Shown: positions 47,552 to 56,676, numbered from the stretch's first letter. The stretch: DNA of 64,000 bases from Neisseria sp. KEM232 (GCF_002237445.1 NZ_CP022527.1:1178001-1242000), one strand, 5' to 3'. The notes: generated by a model not told the origin, from the sequence alone. A program made the numbers and translations.

Positions 47552-48481
47552 TTATTCCAACACCGTGCCCGCTTCGATACTGCGCCCTGCGACAAAGGCG
47601 GCAATGTCCATGCGCTTGCTGCCTGCGGGTTGCAATTCTTTGATGCTTAACGCGCCTTCGCCGCAGGCGATGACGAGGCCGTCTGAAGTGCAGGACAACA
47701 CTTCGCCCGCGCGGCCTTGTTGGTTGACTGTTTCGACGCGCCAGATTTTCAGCGGCTTGCCTTGATATTGCGTCCACGCGGCGGGGACGGGGTTGAAGGC
47801 GCGGATTTTACGCTCGATGACGGCAGCCGGTTCGTGCCAGTTGATGCGTGCTTCTTCTTTGCTTAATTTTTGTGCGTAGGTAACGCCGTTTTCGGGCTGG
47901 GCAGCGGCGTTCAGACGGCCTTCGCGCTCGAGTTGTTGCAAATCGGCGACAACGGCGGCCGCACCGATGGCCATTAGCGCGTCGTGCACTTCGTTGGCGG
48001 TGTCGGTGTCGCGGATAGCGTAGCGGTGTTCGCTGACCACCGCGCCGGTGTCCAAGCCCGCGTCCATCTGCATGATGCACACGCCGGTTTCGGCGTCGCC
48101 CGCTTCGATGGCGCGTTGGATGGGGGCGGCACCACGCCAGCGCGGCAGCAGCGAGGCGTGGATATTGAGGCAGCCGTGGCGCGGCGCGTCCAATACTTCC
48201 TGCGGCAGTATCAGGCCGTAGGCGGCGACGACCATCACGTCTGCGCCGACGCTTTGCAACAGGGCGAGCGCATCGGCGTTGCCGCGCAGTTTTTCGGGCT
48301 GTTCGACGCGCAAACCGAGTTCCAGTGCGGCCTGTTTCACGGGTGAAGCCTGAAGCTGCATTCCGCGCCCTTTGGGGCGGTCGGGCTGGGTGAGTACAAG
48401 CGGGATGTCAAAACCCGCATCGGCGATGGCTTTGAGGGCGGCGGCGGCAAAATCGGGCGTGCCTGCGAAGATGATTTTCAT
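47552..48481 (-). CDS. fmt: Methionyl-tRNA formyltransferase
   Basis: Formylates initiator Met-tRNA using 10-formyl-THF. The 309 residues start MKIIFAGTPDFAAAAL; the catalytic HxSLLP motif is HASLLPRWRGAAPIQ (near 108), with the conserved asparagine and aspartate in the NIHASLL and AGLDTGAV contexts; the C-terminal OB-like tRNA domain is present. It lies downstream of def in the standard def-fmt order with a 235-base gap containing two inverted DUS pairs. Confidence 0.96.
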   Translation of the reverse strand: MKIIFAGTPDFAAAALKAIADAGFDIPLVLTQPDRPKGRGMQLQASPVKQAALELGLRVEQPEKLRGNADALALLQSVGADVMVVAAYGLILPQEVLDAPRHGCLNIHASLLPRWRGAAPIQRAIEAGDAETGVCIMQMDAGLDTGAVVSEHRYAIRDTDTANEVHDALMAIGAAAVVADLQQLEREGRLNAAAQPENGVTYAQKLSKEEARINWHEPAAVIERKIRAFNPVPAAWTQYQGKPLKIWRVETVNQQGRAGEVLSCTSDGLVIACGEGALSIKELQPAGSKRMDIAAFVAGRSIEAGTVLE

Positions 48482-48668
48482 GGGTGTGGCCTTGTGGAAA
48501 CTTTCAGACGGCCTTGTCCGTGGTATGGAGGCCGTCTGAATAGGTTGGGCGGATAAGAATTTTTGCAGAGTCTGCGGCGGCCGTTTCAGAGGGCCTTGGT
48601 ATCGGATTTCGGCGTGAAGCCGCTTTCGCGCGGGCAGGGCGGACAATGGCGGCGGCTTGGAAGAAGTT

Positions 48669-48708
48669 CAGGCCGTCTGAAAAGCGGCGGTGCGGTTTCA
48701 GACGGCCT
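48669..48708. terminator. Inverted DUS pair after def
   Basis: CAGGCCGTCTGAAA and TTTCAGACGGCCTG with a GC-rich loop, eight bases downstream of the def stop. It may reduce read-through into fmt. Confidence 0.65.
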
Positions 48709-48716
48709 GTGTGTGT

Positions 48717-49220
48717 TTACATATTGTGTTTTTGGCGTTTTTTCAGCTTGGTTTTGATGCGGCCTTGTTTGAGCTGCGAGAGGTGTTCGACAAACACGAT
48801 GCCCATCAGGTGGTCGAGTTCGTGCTGTACGCAGATGGCCAATAGGCCGTCGGCTTCGAGAGTGAATTTTTCGCCTTTTTCGTCAAGTGCTTCTACCTTT
48901 ACACGCTCGGCGCGGGTTACCGTGTCGTAAATGCCGGGTACGGAGAGGCAGCCTTCTTCGTAAGTGGTTTGGCCGTCTTTTTCCACAATCACGGGGTTGA
49001 TGAACACGCGCGGCTCGCTGCGGTCTTCGCTCAAATCCATCACCACCACGCGCTCGTGCACGTCAACCTGCGTGGCCGCCAGCCCGATGCCGCGCGCCTC
49101 GTACATGGTCTCAAACATATCGGCAACCAGCGTTTGGATACGTTCGTCAATCTTTTCAACGGGCTTGGCTACCGTGTGCAGCCGCTCGTCGGGATATTGG
49201 AGGATGTTCAGTAAAGCCAT
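48717..49220 (-). CDS. def: Peptide deformylase
   Basis: Fe(II)/Zn metallopeptidase removing the N-formyl group from nascent proteins, 167 residues. The three family motifs are GIGLAATQV (near 44), EGCLSVP (near 91, metal-ligand cysteine) and QHELDHLMG (near 133, HExxH). Divergent from the LysM gene with 170 bases between, where both promoters should lie. Confidence 0.97.
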   Translation of the reverse strand: MALLNILQYPDERLHTVAKPVEKIDERIQTLVADMFETMYEARGIGLAATQVDVHERVVVMDLSEDRSEPRVFINPVIVEKDGQTTYEEGCLSVPGIYDTVTRAERVKVEALDEKGEKFTLEADGLLAICVQHELDHLMGIVFVEHLSQLKQGRIKTKLKKRQKHNM

Positions 49221-49390
49221 TTCGTTCTCGATGGGTTTTGCGGGTGTTTATGCAGAATAATTTTAACGCTATGTGGTTTGCCGTAAAGAGTGGTAAAATC
49301 ATGCGATAAATCGGCAAGGCAATTTTGTTTTGTGTTGCTACTTGTATTTTTTTAATGATGACTGCGTGAATGAATTTCAAGGGGAGTGTC

Positions 49391-50668
49391 ATGCAAAAAC
49401 GTATTATAACCCTGCTTTGTGCCGCCGGTTTGGCTATTTCCGCCCCGGCAATGTCTGCCGCGCTGAAGGTTCGCCCCGATGCGCCGACCCGCTATGTTGT
49501 GAAACAGGGCGATACTTTGTGGGGAATTTCAGGCAAATATCTGTATCGTCCTTGGCAGTGGAACCGCCTTTGGGGTGCGAACCGCAGCAAAATCCGCAAT
49601 CCCGACCGCATTTATCCGGGTCAAGTGTTGGTTTTACGCTACGTTAACGGCCGTCCTCGCCTTTCGGTAGAGCACCGCGCAGGTTCGGACGGTATTCCGA
49701 CCATCAAGCTGTCGCCGCGTGTGCGCGAGGTCAGCTCCGGTTACGGCATCCAAGCCATCAATGTGAATTTCTACCGCATGTTTATGCAGCATCCGCAGAT
49801 TATCGACCAGATGCAGACGCAGCATGCGCCGCGCTTGGTTGAAGGTCCTGACGGCCGTATGCTGTATTCGAAAGGCGACCGTGTATACGCCTATGAGATT
49901 ACCGAGCCCGGCCGCTATTTGGTTTACCGTGCGCGCAAAGACATTACCGATCCCGAAACCAAGAAATATTTGGGTCAGGAAGTGGTGTTCAGCGGCGTAG
50001 TCAGCACTTTGGCCGGTACGAACAGCGCGTTGGACGGCCGCAGCAAGGCGGATGCCGAGGCATTGCCGGACAACGAGTACTACACACGCGTTCATCCGTT
50101 GGTAAAACTGCCGACGCAGACTGCGCAGCCGATGGTAGTTGAAGAGGCTGTATCCGAAATCCGCAAAGGCGACTTCCTGCTGAAAATGGACGAGAGCGGC
50201 GACAGCTTCAATATGATGCCCCATGCGCCCAGCCAGCATATCGATGCCCGCGTGGTTTCGATTTTTGACGGCATCAGCGAGGCCGGCCAGTTCCAAACCA
50301 TTACGCTGAACAAGGGTGAGGAAGACGGCTTGGACAAAGGCACGGTATTGAGCCTTTACAAGCGCAGCCGCCAAATCAAAACCGATTTGCAAAAAGGCAA
50401 AGACGGCAGCCGCAGCGTGGTGAAATATCTCTCCATCCCTGCTGAAGAAGTGGGTTTGGCGATGGTGTACCGTACCAGCAAACACCTTGCATCGGCCATT
50501 ATTTTGGAAAGCGCCACCAGCATCAGCGTGGGTGACACAGCTTCCGAGCCGGGTCATGATTTGGATAATATGTCGGACGATGGTCGTCACGAGCCGAATG
50601 TTCCGCAAGATTCGCATGACGACGAACATAACTCAACTAATGTGAAGAGCAATATCAACCTTCATTAA
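49391..50668 (+). CDS. LysM-domain secreted protein
   Basis: A 425-residue exported protein with a signal peptide (1-24, ending PAMSA) and a LysM peptidoglycan-binding domain (RYVVKQGDTLWGISGKYLYRP, about 33-85, with a Trp-rich insertion). The long C-terminal part, with strand-rich regions, resembles LysM proteins encoded next to def and dprA in beta-proteobacteria; function unknown. Ribosome site GGGGAG; the ATG at 49391 was chosen over one 21 bases upstream, which gives no signal peptide start. The tail is His/Asp/Asn-rich. Confidence 0.87.
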   Translation: MQKRIITLLCAAGLAISAPAMSAALKVRPDAPTRYVVKQGDTLWGISGKYLYRPWQWNRLWGANRSKIRNPDRIYPGQVLVLRYVNGRPRLSVEHRAGSDGIPTIKLSPRVREVSSGYGIQAINVNFYRMFMQHPQIIDQMQTQHAPRLVEGPDGRMLYSKGDRVYAYEITEPGRYLVYRARKDITDPETKKYLGQEVVFSGVVSTLAGTNSALDGRSKADAEALPDNEYYTRVHPLVKLPTQTAQPMVVEEAVSEIRKGDFLLKMDESGDSFNMMPHAPSQHIDARVVSIFDGISEAGQFQTITLNKGEEDGLDKGTVLSLYKRSRQIKTDLQKGKDGSRSVVKYLSIPAEEVGLAMVYRTSKHLASAIILESATSISVGDTASEPGHDLDNMSDDGRHEPNVPQDSHDDEHNSTNVKSNINLH

Positions 50669-50688
50669 TGTACGTGGCGTTTGCTTGG

Positions 50689-50720
50689 AGGCCGTCTGAA
50701 AAATTTTCAGACGGCCTTTT
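50689..50720. terminator. Inverted DUS pair after the LysM gene
   Basis: GAGGCCGTCTGAAAAATTTTCAGACGGCCTTTT, nearly loopless, 20 bases after the stop. Confidence 0.82.
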
Positions 50721-50824
50721 GTTTGTGTCGGGCAAAGCTGTGAAGTGTTCTGATAAAACGGAAAAAAATGTGGCTGTGCGGCAGTTGGTTGGAGAGGAGA
50801 GACAAAATCTTCTTAACATAATTT

Positions 50825-50921
50825 AATAGTAACTATTATCATTTAGTTATTGAAATTATTGGATTTTTTTGTGCGATTTTGAAATCGCGCTCTTTAAATT
50901 GCCGTCTGATTTGGCTAAAAT
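50825..50921 (+). promoter_or_regulatory. AT-rich promoter region of the nuo operon
   Basis: The 300 bases before nuoA are AT-rich after the LysM terminator. They hold a palindrome AATAGT-A-ACTATT (50825-50837) within a weak Fur-box-like sequence, an inverted repeat GCGATTT-TG-AAATCGC (50873-50888), and a possible -10 TAAAAT (50916-50921) with a weak TTTAAA 17 bases upstream. The promoter assignment is tentative. Confidence 0.35.
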
Positions 50922-50968
50922 GGCAGCCGTTTGATTACGTTATCTGTTAATGATTCGAGTGTGACGCT

Positions 50969-51325
50969 ATGTTGGCAAATTACCTGCCCGTTTTGGTTTT
51001 TATGCTGATCGGCCTGGCCGCCGGCATTCTGTTTCTGGCCTTGGGCACGCTGTTGGGACCCAAGCGCCATTACGCCGAAAAAGACGCGCCGTTTGAGTGC
51101 GGCTTCGAGGCTTTTGAAAACGCAAGGATGAAGTTCGACGTGCGCTACTATTTGGTGGCGATACTCTTCATTCTCTTTGATTTGGAAGTGGCTTTTATGA
51201 TCCCGTGGGCGGTGGTGTTCAAAGATTTGGGCATGGTCGGATTCTGGCCGATGCTGGTGTTTATCGCCGTTTTGGGCATAGGCTTTGTTTACGAATGGAA
51301 AAAAGGTGCGCTGGAATGGGAATAG
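50969..51325 (+). CDS. nuoA: NADH dehydrogenase I subunit A
   Basis: Small membrane subunit of complex I, 118 residues, three transmembrane helices (about 8-30, 62-82, 88-108). The loop KDAPFECGFEAFENARMKFDVRYY (about 37-60) with its ECG cysteine is the family hallmark at the quinone site. First gene of the operon; overlaps nuoB by ten bases. Confidence 0.96.
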   Translation: MLANYLPVLVFMLIGLAAGILFLALGTLLGPKRHYAEKDAPFECGFEAFENARMKFDVRYYLVAILFILFDLEVAFMIPWAVVFKDLGMVGFWPMLVFIAVLGIGFVYEWKKGALEWE

Positions 51326-51795
51326 AAGGCGTTTTGAATAAAGGTTTCATCACCACCAGCGCGGATACCGTGCTCAACTACATGCGCACCGGCTCGCTGT
51401 GGCCGGTGACTTTCGGTTTGGCCTGCTGTGCGGTGGAGATGATGCACGCCGGTATGGCGCGCTACGACCTTGACCGCTTCGGCATTATCTTTAGGCCTTC
51501 GCCGCGCCAGTCCGACCTGATGATTGTTGCCGGCACGCTGTGCAACAAAATGGCGCCGGCGCTGCGCCGCGTGTACGACCAGATGGCCGAGCCGCGCTGG
51601 GTGCTGTCTATGGGTTCCTGCGCCAACGGCGGCGGCTACTACCATTATTCCTATTCCGTGGTGCGCGGTTGCGACCGCATCGTGCCGGTGGACGTGTACG
51701 TTCCCGGCTGCCCGCCCACCGCCGAAGCGCTGCTTTACGGCCTGATTCAGCTTCAGGGCAAAATCAAGCGCACCTACACCATCGCCCGCAACTAG
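51316..51795 (+). CDS. nuoB: NADH dehydrogenase I subunit B
   Basis: Peripheral-arm subunit that carries the terminal Fe-S cluster N2, 159 residues. Ligand cysteines are in LACCAVEMM (tandem CC, near 37), GSCANGGG (near 101) and VPGCPPTAEAL (near 131). The ATG at 51316 overlaps the end of nuoA; it is preceded by GGTGCGCTGGA. Confidence 0.97.
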   Translation: MGIEGVLNKGFITTSADTVLNYMRTGSLWPVTFGLACCAVEMMHAGMARYDLDRFGIIFRPSPRQSDLMIVAGTLCNKMAPALRRVYDQMAEPRWVLSMGSCANGGGYYHYSYSVVRGCDRIVPVDVYVPGCPPTAEALLYGLIQLQGKIKRTYTIARN

Positions 51796-51804
51796 GAGCA
51801 CGCC

Positions 51805-52395
51805 ATGCATGTAAACGATTTGCACGCCGCCGTGCAGCGGCTGTTGGGCGACAAGGCCAGCGTCGTGCTGCTGGCTTTCGGCGAAGTAACTGTTGAATGC
51901 CGCCCCGAGCACTACATCGACATTATGACCACCCTGCGCGACCACGAAGAGCTGCATTTCGAGCTGCTGGTGGATTTGTGCGGCGTCGATTACAGCACTT
52001 ATAAAAACGAAGCATGGCAGGGCAAGCGCTTTGCCGTAGTCAGCCAGCTGTTGTCGGTGAAAAACAACCAGCGCATCCGCGTGCGCGTGTGGGCGGACAA
52101 CGACGATTTTCCGGTTGTCCAAACCGTTACCCCGATTTACAACAGCGCCGACTGGTACGAGCGCGAAGCCTTCGATCTCTACGGCATTATTTTCAATGAC
52201 CACCCCGACCTGCGCCGCATCTTGACCGACTACGGCTTTGTCGGCCATCCTTTCCGCAAGGATTTCCCCATTTCCGGCTATGTGGAGATGCGTTACGACG
52301 AAAAAGAAAAACGCGTGATCTACCAGCCGGTTACCATCGAGCCGCGCGAGATTACCCCGCGCGTTGTCCGCGAGGAGAACTACGGTGGCCACTAA
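51805..52395 (+). CDS. nuoC: NADH dehydrogenase I subunit C
   Basis: A 196-residue 30-kDa-type subunit binding NuoD at the Q module. Signatures include ELLVDLCGVDYSTYKN (near 53) and the conserved WYEREAFDLYGIIFNDHPDLRRILTDYGF region (near 117-145). It starts nine bases after nuoB behind AGGAGCACGCC and overlaps nuoD by 11 bases. Not fused to NuoD. Confidence 0.96.
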   Translation: MHVNDLHAAVQRLLGDKASVVLLAFGEVTVECRPEHYIDIMTTLRDHEELHFELLVDLCGVDYSTYKNEAWQGKRFAVVSQLLSVKNNQRIRVRVWADNDDFPVVQTVTPIYNSADWYEREAFDLYGIIFNDHPDLRRILTDYGFVGHPFRKDFPISGYVEMRYDEKEKRVIYQPVTIEPREITPRVVREENYGGH

Positions 52396-53641
52396 ACTCA
52401 GAAACTACACCATCAACTTCGGCCCGCAGCACCCCGCCGCCCACGGCGTATTGCGCATGATTTTGGAATTGGACGGCGAAACCATCGTCCGCGCCGACCC
52501 CCATATCGGCCTGCTGCACCGCGGCACCGAAAAGCTGGCCGAAACCCGCACCTTCCTGCAAACCCTGCCCTATATGGACCGCTTGGACTACGTTTCCATG
52601 ATGGTCAACGAGCAGGCCTACTGCCTGGCGGTGGAAAAACTGCTTGGCATCGACATCCCCATCCGTGCCAAATACATCCGCACCATGTTTGCCGAGGTAA
52701 CGCGCATCCTGAACCACCTGATGGGTGTCGGTTCGCACGCGCTCGACATCGGCGCCATGACCGCGATTCTCTACGCCTTCCGCGACCGCGAAGACCTGAT
52801 GGACTTGTACGAAGCCGTCTCCGGCGCGCGCATGCACGCCGCCTATTTCCGTCCCGGCGGCGTGTACCGCGATTTGCCCGACTTTATGCCCAAATACGAG
52901 CCGAGCAAGTACCGCAGCGCCAAAGTATTGAAAGAACTCAACGCCTGGCGCGAAGGCAGCATGCTCGACTTCATCGACGCCTTCTGCGAGCGTTTCCCGT
53001 CGCGCATCGACGATTTGGAAACCCTGCTTACCGACAACCGCATCTGGAAGCAGCGTACCGTCGGCATCGGCGTCGTTTCGCCCGAGCGCGCCATGCAAAA
53101 AGGCTTCACCGGCGTGATGCTGCGCGGCTCCGGCGTCGAATGGGACGTACGCAAAACCCAACCCTACGAAGTCTATGACCAAATGGACTTCGACATCCCC
53201 GTCGGCGTCAACGGCGACTGCTACGACCGCTACCTGTGCCGCATCAACGAAATGCGCCAGTCCACCCGCATCATCAAACAATGCGCCGACTGGCTGCGCG
53301 TCAATCCCGGCCCGGTGATTACCGACGACCACAAAGTCGCCCCGCCCAAACGCACCGAAATGAAGCTCGGTATGGAAGATTTGATCCACCACTTCAAACT
53401 CTTCACTGAAGGCATGCACGTACCCGAGGGCGAAACCTATACCGCCGTCGAACATCCCAAAGGCGAATTCGGCATCTACCTGATTTCCGACGGCGCCAAC
53501 AAACCCTACCGCCTGAAAATCCGCGCCCCCGGCTTCGCCCACCTGCAAGGCATGGACGAAATGGCCAAAGGCCACATGCTGGCCGACGTCGTCGCCATCA
53601 TCGGCACCCAGGACATCGTATTCGGAGAGGTGGACAGATAA
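52385..53641 (+). CDS. nuoD: NADH dehydrogenase I subunit D
   Basis: A 49-kDa-type subunit lining the quinone pocket, 418 residues. The N-terminal motif NFGPQHPAAHGVLRM (about 11-25) contains the histidine that contacts quinone, and GLLHRGTEKL follows. The GTG at 52385, after a GAGGAG ribosome site, gives MATKLRNYTINFGPQ; an upstream in-frame ATG overlapping nuoC is unlikely. The stop overlaps the nuoE start (TAATG). Confidence 0.97.
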   Translation: MATKLRNYTINFGPQHPAAHGVLRMILELDGETIVRADPHIGLLHRGTEKLAETRTFLQTLPYMDRLDYVSMMVNEQAYCLAVEKLLGIDIPIRAKYIRTMFAEVTRILNHLMGVGSHALDIGAMTAILYAFRDREDLMDLYEAVSGARMHAAYFRPGGVYRDLPDFMPKYEPSKYRSAKVLKELNAWREGSMLDFIDAFCERFPSRIDDLETLLTDNRIWKQRTVGIGVVSPERAMQKGFTGVMLRGSGVEWDVRKTQPYEVYDQMDFDIPVGVNGDCYDRYLCRINEMRQSTRIIKQCADWLRVNPGPVITDDHKVAPPKRTEMKLGMEDLIHHFKLFTEGMHVPEGETYTAVEHPKGEFGIYLISDGANKPYRLKIRAPGFAHLQGMDEMAKGHMLADVVAIIGTQDIVFGEVDR

Positions 53642-54114
53642 TGTTATCCGCAGAATCCCTGAAACAAATCGACACCGAGCTGGCCAAATACCCCGCCGAC
53701 CGCCGCCGATCCGCCATTATGGGCGCGCTACGCATCGCCCAAACCGAAAAAGGCTGGCTCGCCCCCGAAACCATCGAGTTTGTCGCCGAATACGTCGGCA
53801 TCAGCCCCGCGCAGGCCTACGAAGTCGCTACTTTCTACAATATGTACGACATCAAACCGGTGGGCAAATACAAACTCACCGTCTGCACCAACCTGCCCTG
53901 CGCCCTGCGCGGCGGCGTCGATGCCGGCGAATACCTGAAGAAAAAACTCGGCATCGGCTACGGCGAAACCACCGCCGACGGCAAATTCACCCTGGTCGAA
54001 GGCGAATGCATGGGCGCCTGCGGCGATGCCCCGGTGATGCTGCTCAACAACCACAAAATGTGCAGCTTTATGGATGCTATGGCGATTGATGCGAAGCTGG
54101 CGGAGTTGGAATAG
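53641..54114 (+). CDS. nuoE: NADH dehydrogenase I subunit E
   Basis: A 24-kDa-type subunit with a thioredoxin-like fold carrying 2Fe-2S cluster N1a, 157 residues. Ligand cysteines: VCTNLPCALRG (near 81 and 86) and GECMGACGDAPV (near 121 and 125). Coupled to nuoD. In most genomes nuoF follows directly; here 1.27 kb with two unrelated genes intervenes. Confidence 0.96.
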   Translation: MLSAESLKQIDTELAKYPADRRRSAIMGALRIAQTEKGWLAPETIEFVAEYVGISPAQAYEVATFYNMYDIKPVGKYKLTVCTNLPCALRGGVDAGEYLKKKLGIGYGETTADGKFTLVEGECMGACGDAPVMLLNNHKMCSFMDAMAIDAKLAELE

Positions 54115-54163
54115 AGCGGTTTGAGGTAATCTGAGACAATATTTCCAGCTATTTTAGATAAAA

Positions 54164-54697
54164 ATGGACTACAAAATAGATGTTTATGAAGCTGATGAAC
54201 TCAATCAGTATCGATTTGTGCTTGGCTCAATATCAGCTAAAACACTTTGCGTATTCGGTATAAATCCAAGTACAGCAGATGATAAAAACCCTGATCCCAC
54301 GATCAAAAGAGTAATGGGATTTGTTGAGCGCAATGGTTATACCAGTTTCGTAATGTTTAATTTGTATCCTAAAAGAGCTACTGATCCGCATGATTTGCCT
54401 ACTGTAGCTGATGAAGTAGCAATACAGAAGAATATTGAAATTATTTCTAAAATTGTTTCTCAGATTATTGAGCAACAAAAACAATGTGATGTGTTGTTGG
54501 CATGGGGTGGCTCATTTTATTTGCGCAATTATTTTGATACTTGTTTGAAGAAAATGTATAACTCTTTGAATGGATATCCAATAAATTGGTTAAGAATAGG
54601 AGAGTTATTGAAATCAGGACAACCAAGGCATCCATCACGGCAGTCCTATGAATTAAAGTTTGAAACTATGGATATGAATGCGTTTTTGTCTCGTTAG
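54164..54697 (+). CDS. DUF1643-family protein, AT-rich insertion in nuo
   Basis: A 177-residue protein matching DUF1643: FVLGSISAKTLCVFGINPSTADDKNPDPTIKRV-type start (residues 18-50), with the hallmark INPSTAD-x-x-x-x-DPT, then FVMFNLYPKRATDP (near 63) and LLAWGG (near 111). Family function is unknown; it may bind nucleotides. The gene is clearly more AT-rich, with codons such as AAA, TTT, ATA and GAT, than all neighbours, a sign of recent acquisition. It has the same orientation as nuo and lies 49 bases after nuoE. Confidence 0.85.
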   Translation: MDYKIDVYEADELNQYRFVLGSISAKTLCVFGINPSTADDKNPDPTIKRVMGFVERNGYTSFVMFNLYPKRATDPHDLPTVADEVAIQKNIEIISKIVSQIIEQQKQCDVLLAWGGSFYLRNYFDTCLKKMYNSLNGYPINWLRIGELLKSGQPRHPSRQSYELKFETMDMNAFLSR

Positions 54698-54745
54698 CAA
54701 AGTTGGGTTTCGACTCAACAAAAACGTAAAGCAGCCTGAAAACCC

Positions 54746-54766
54746 GTAGGGTGCGCACCGCGCACC
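54746..54766 (+). repeat. GTAG-foot REP-like hairpin, GGTGCGC type
   Basis: GTAGGGTGCGC-ACC-GCGCACC, a perfect seven-base-pair stem next to an AGCAGCCTGAA-type DUS. Confidence 0.6.
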
Positions 54767-54821
54767 AAATCTCACCGCAATCCGATAGGCGAAACATAGC
54801 AACCCCCCCCGGGAGCGCGCC

Positions 54822-55007
54822 ATGAAACCGCTTTTATTTGTAAGCGCCGCAGCATTGTTGATGAGCGGCTGCGCGTCTGTCGAAGAATATTTCAACGGCA
54901 CATCGCCCCACACCTGCTACGGCTTGGGCAACCCAGAATGCGTCAGACAAGGCTACCACCCTGGCGGAGGCATAATGCAGCCTGGCGCAACCGCCTACGA
55001 ACAGTAG
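54822..55007 (+). CDS. Small lipoprotein with a poly-C tract upstream
   Basis: A 61-residue lipoprotein. The signal MKPLLFVSAAALLMSGC has lipobox LMSGC with C17. The mature part contains two further cysteines and a Gly/Pro-rich end; no family recognised. Upstream, C8 (54803-54810) immediately precedes the GGGAG ribosome site, so slipped-strand changes could alter translation or mRNA structure. It lies within the nuo operon between nuoE and nuoF. Confidence 0.65.
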   Translation: MKPLLFVSAAALLMSGCASVEEYFNGTSPHTCYGLGNPECVRQGYHPGGGIMQPGATAYEQ

Positions 55008-55053
55008 CAAAAACGGTAGCGTAAGGCAGCCTGAAAAGGCCGTCTGAAAACCA

Positions 55054-55076
55054 TAGGCCGGATTCTCGAATCCGAC
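55054..55076. repeat. REP-like hairpin, CGGATTC type
   Basis: ATAGGCCGGATTC-TC-GAATCCGA; a related GTAG-foot hairpin is at 56941-56963. Confidence 0.45.
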
Positions 55077-55134
55077 AGCCGCCCGCAAGGCGGCATCAGG
55101 CAGCCTGAAACCGTAAAACCTACAGCAATCCATT

Positions 55135-55273
55135 CCCTCTCCCGCCCCGCGGTGGAGGGCTAGGGTGGGGGCAGCGGTGCAACAGAAACCGCCGCCACAC
55201 CCGCAAACAAAAAAGCGTTTCCGCAGAAACACCACCCCCACCCCGACCCTCCCCCGCAAGGCAGGGGAGGGAG
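55135..55273. repeat. BIME-like composite repeat, copy 1
   Basis: Begins CCCTCTCCCGCC and GGAGGGCTAGGGTGGGGG, then a middle with AGCGTTTCCGCAGAAAC, then a CCCCACCCCGACCCTCCC arm complementary to the first with three mismatches, ending GGGGAGGGAG. It fills most of the 373-base gap before nuoF; the rest is DUS of two dialects. A second copy is at 56733-56872. Confidence 0.7.
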
Positions 55274-55380
55274 CAGAAGAAACATCTGTTTCAGACGGCC
55301 TTAAAAGCAGCCTGAAAACCAAACAGGCCGTCTGAAAGGCCGCCCGAACCGAACAAACCAAACAACCCCGAGCAAGCACC

Positions 55381-56676
55381 ATGGCTATTTACCAAACAGG
55401 CGTGATTTTCGACAACGTGGACACCCGCGATCCCGACTGCTGGACACTCGATTCCTACCTCCAACGCGGCGGCTACCAAGCCCTGCGCAAAATCCTGTCC
55501 GAAAACACCAGCCAAGACGACGTCATCGCCGAAGTCAAAGCCTCCGGCCTGCGCGGCCGCGGCGGCGCAGGCTTTCCCACCGGTCTCAAATGGAGCTTTA
55601 TGCCCCGCTCCTTCCCCGGCACCAAATACGTCGTCTGCAATACCGACGAAGGCGAGCCCGGCACCTTCAAAGACCGCGACATCATCTTCTTCAATCCCCA
55701 CGCCCTGATCGAAGGCATGATTATCGCCGGCTACGCCATGGGCGCGCCCGCCGGCTACAACTACATCCACGGCGAAATCTTCGAAGGCTACCAGCGCTTT
55801 GAAGCCGCGCTGGCGCAGGCGCGCGCGGCCGGCTATCTCGGCCAGAACATTCTCGGCAGCGAGTTCTCCTTTGAACTCTATGCCGCCCACGGCTACGGCG
55901 CCTATATCTGCGGCGAAGAAACCGCCTTGCTCGAATCGCTGGAAGGCAAAAAAGGCCAACCGCGCTTCAAGCCGCCGTTCCCCGCATCCTTCGGCCTATA
56001 CGGCAAGCCCACCACCATCAACAACACCGAAACCTTTTCTTCCGTCCCCTTTATCATCCGCGACGGCGGCCAGACCTTTGCCGACAAAGGCATCGAAAAC
56101 GCCGGCGGCACCAAGCTGTTTTCCATTTCCGGCCATATCGAGCGCCCGGGCAACTACGAAGTGCCGCTGGGTACGCCGTTTGCCAAAATCCTGGAAATGG
56201 CTGGCGGCATGAAAAACGGCAAAAAACTCAAAGCCGTTATCCCCGGCGGTTCGTCCGCACCGGTGCTGCCCGCCGACATCATGATGGAATTGAACATGGA
56301 CTACGATTCCATCGCCAAAGCCGGCTCGATGCTCGGTTCGGGCGCGATTATCGTGATGGACGAAGACGTGTGCATGGTCAAAGCGCTCGAGCGCCTGAGC
56401 TATTTCTACCACGAAGAATCCTGCGGCCAATGCACCCCCTGCCGCGAAGGCACCGGCTGGCTGTACCGCATCGTCCACCGCATCGCCAACGGCCAGGGGC
56501 GCATGGAAGATTTGGATCTGCTCGATTCCGTCGGCAACAATATGGCCGGACGCACCATCTGCGCCCTGGCCGACGCCGCCGTCTTCCCCGTGCGCAGCTT
56601 CACCAAACACTTCCGCGACGAGTTCGTCCACTACATCGAACACGGCCGGCCGATGAAAGAGCATAAGTGGTGTTAA
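55381..56676 (+). CDS. nuoF: NADH dehydrogenase I subunit F
   Basis: NADH- and FMN-binding subunit, 431 residues. NADH-binding LRGRGGAGFPTGLKW (about 58-72), the FMN region NTDEGEPGTFKDRD (about 88-101) and 4Fe-4S cluster N3 ligands in EESCGQCTPCREG (near 350) plus a downstream cysteine are present. Separated from nuoE by two cargo genes and a composite repeat; it must either be read through or have a new promoter. Confidence 0.97.
   Translation: MAIYQTGVIFDNVDTRDPDCWTLDSYLQRGGYQALRKILSENTSQDDVIAEVKASGLRGRGGAGFPTGLKWSFMPRSFPGTKYVVCNTDEGEPGTFKDRDIIFFNPHALIEGMIIAGYAMGAPAGYNYIHGEIFEGYQRFEAALAQARAAGYLGQNILGSEFSFELYAAHGYGAYICGEETALLESLEGKKGQPRFKPPFPASFGLYGKPTTINNTETFSSVPFIIRDGGQTFADKGIENAGGTKLFSISGHIERPGNYEVPLGTPFAKILEMAGGMKNGKKLKAVIPGGSSAPVLPADIMMELNMDYDSIAKAGSMLGSGAIIVMDEDVCMVKALERLSYFYHEESCGQCTPCREGTGWLYRIVHRIANGQGRMEDLDLLDSVGNNMAGRTICALADAAVFPVRSFTKHFRDEFVHYIEHGRPMKEHKWC

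Noticed and set aside
50825..50843. Fur box upstream of nuoA
   Set aside because: Only about half of the consensus positions agree; it is kept only as part of the general promoter description.
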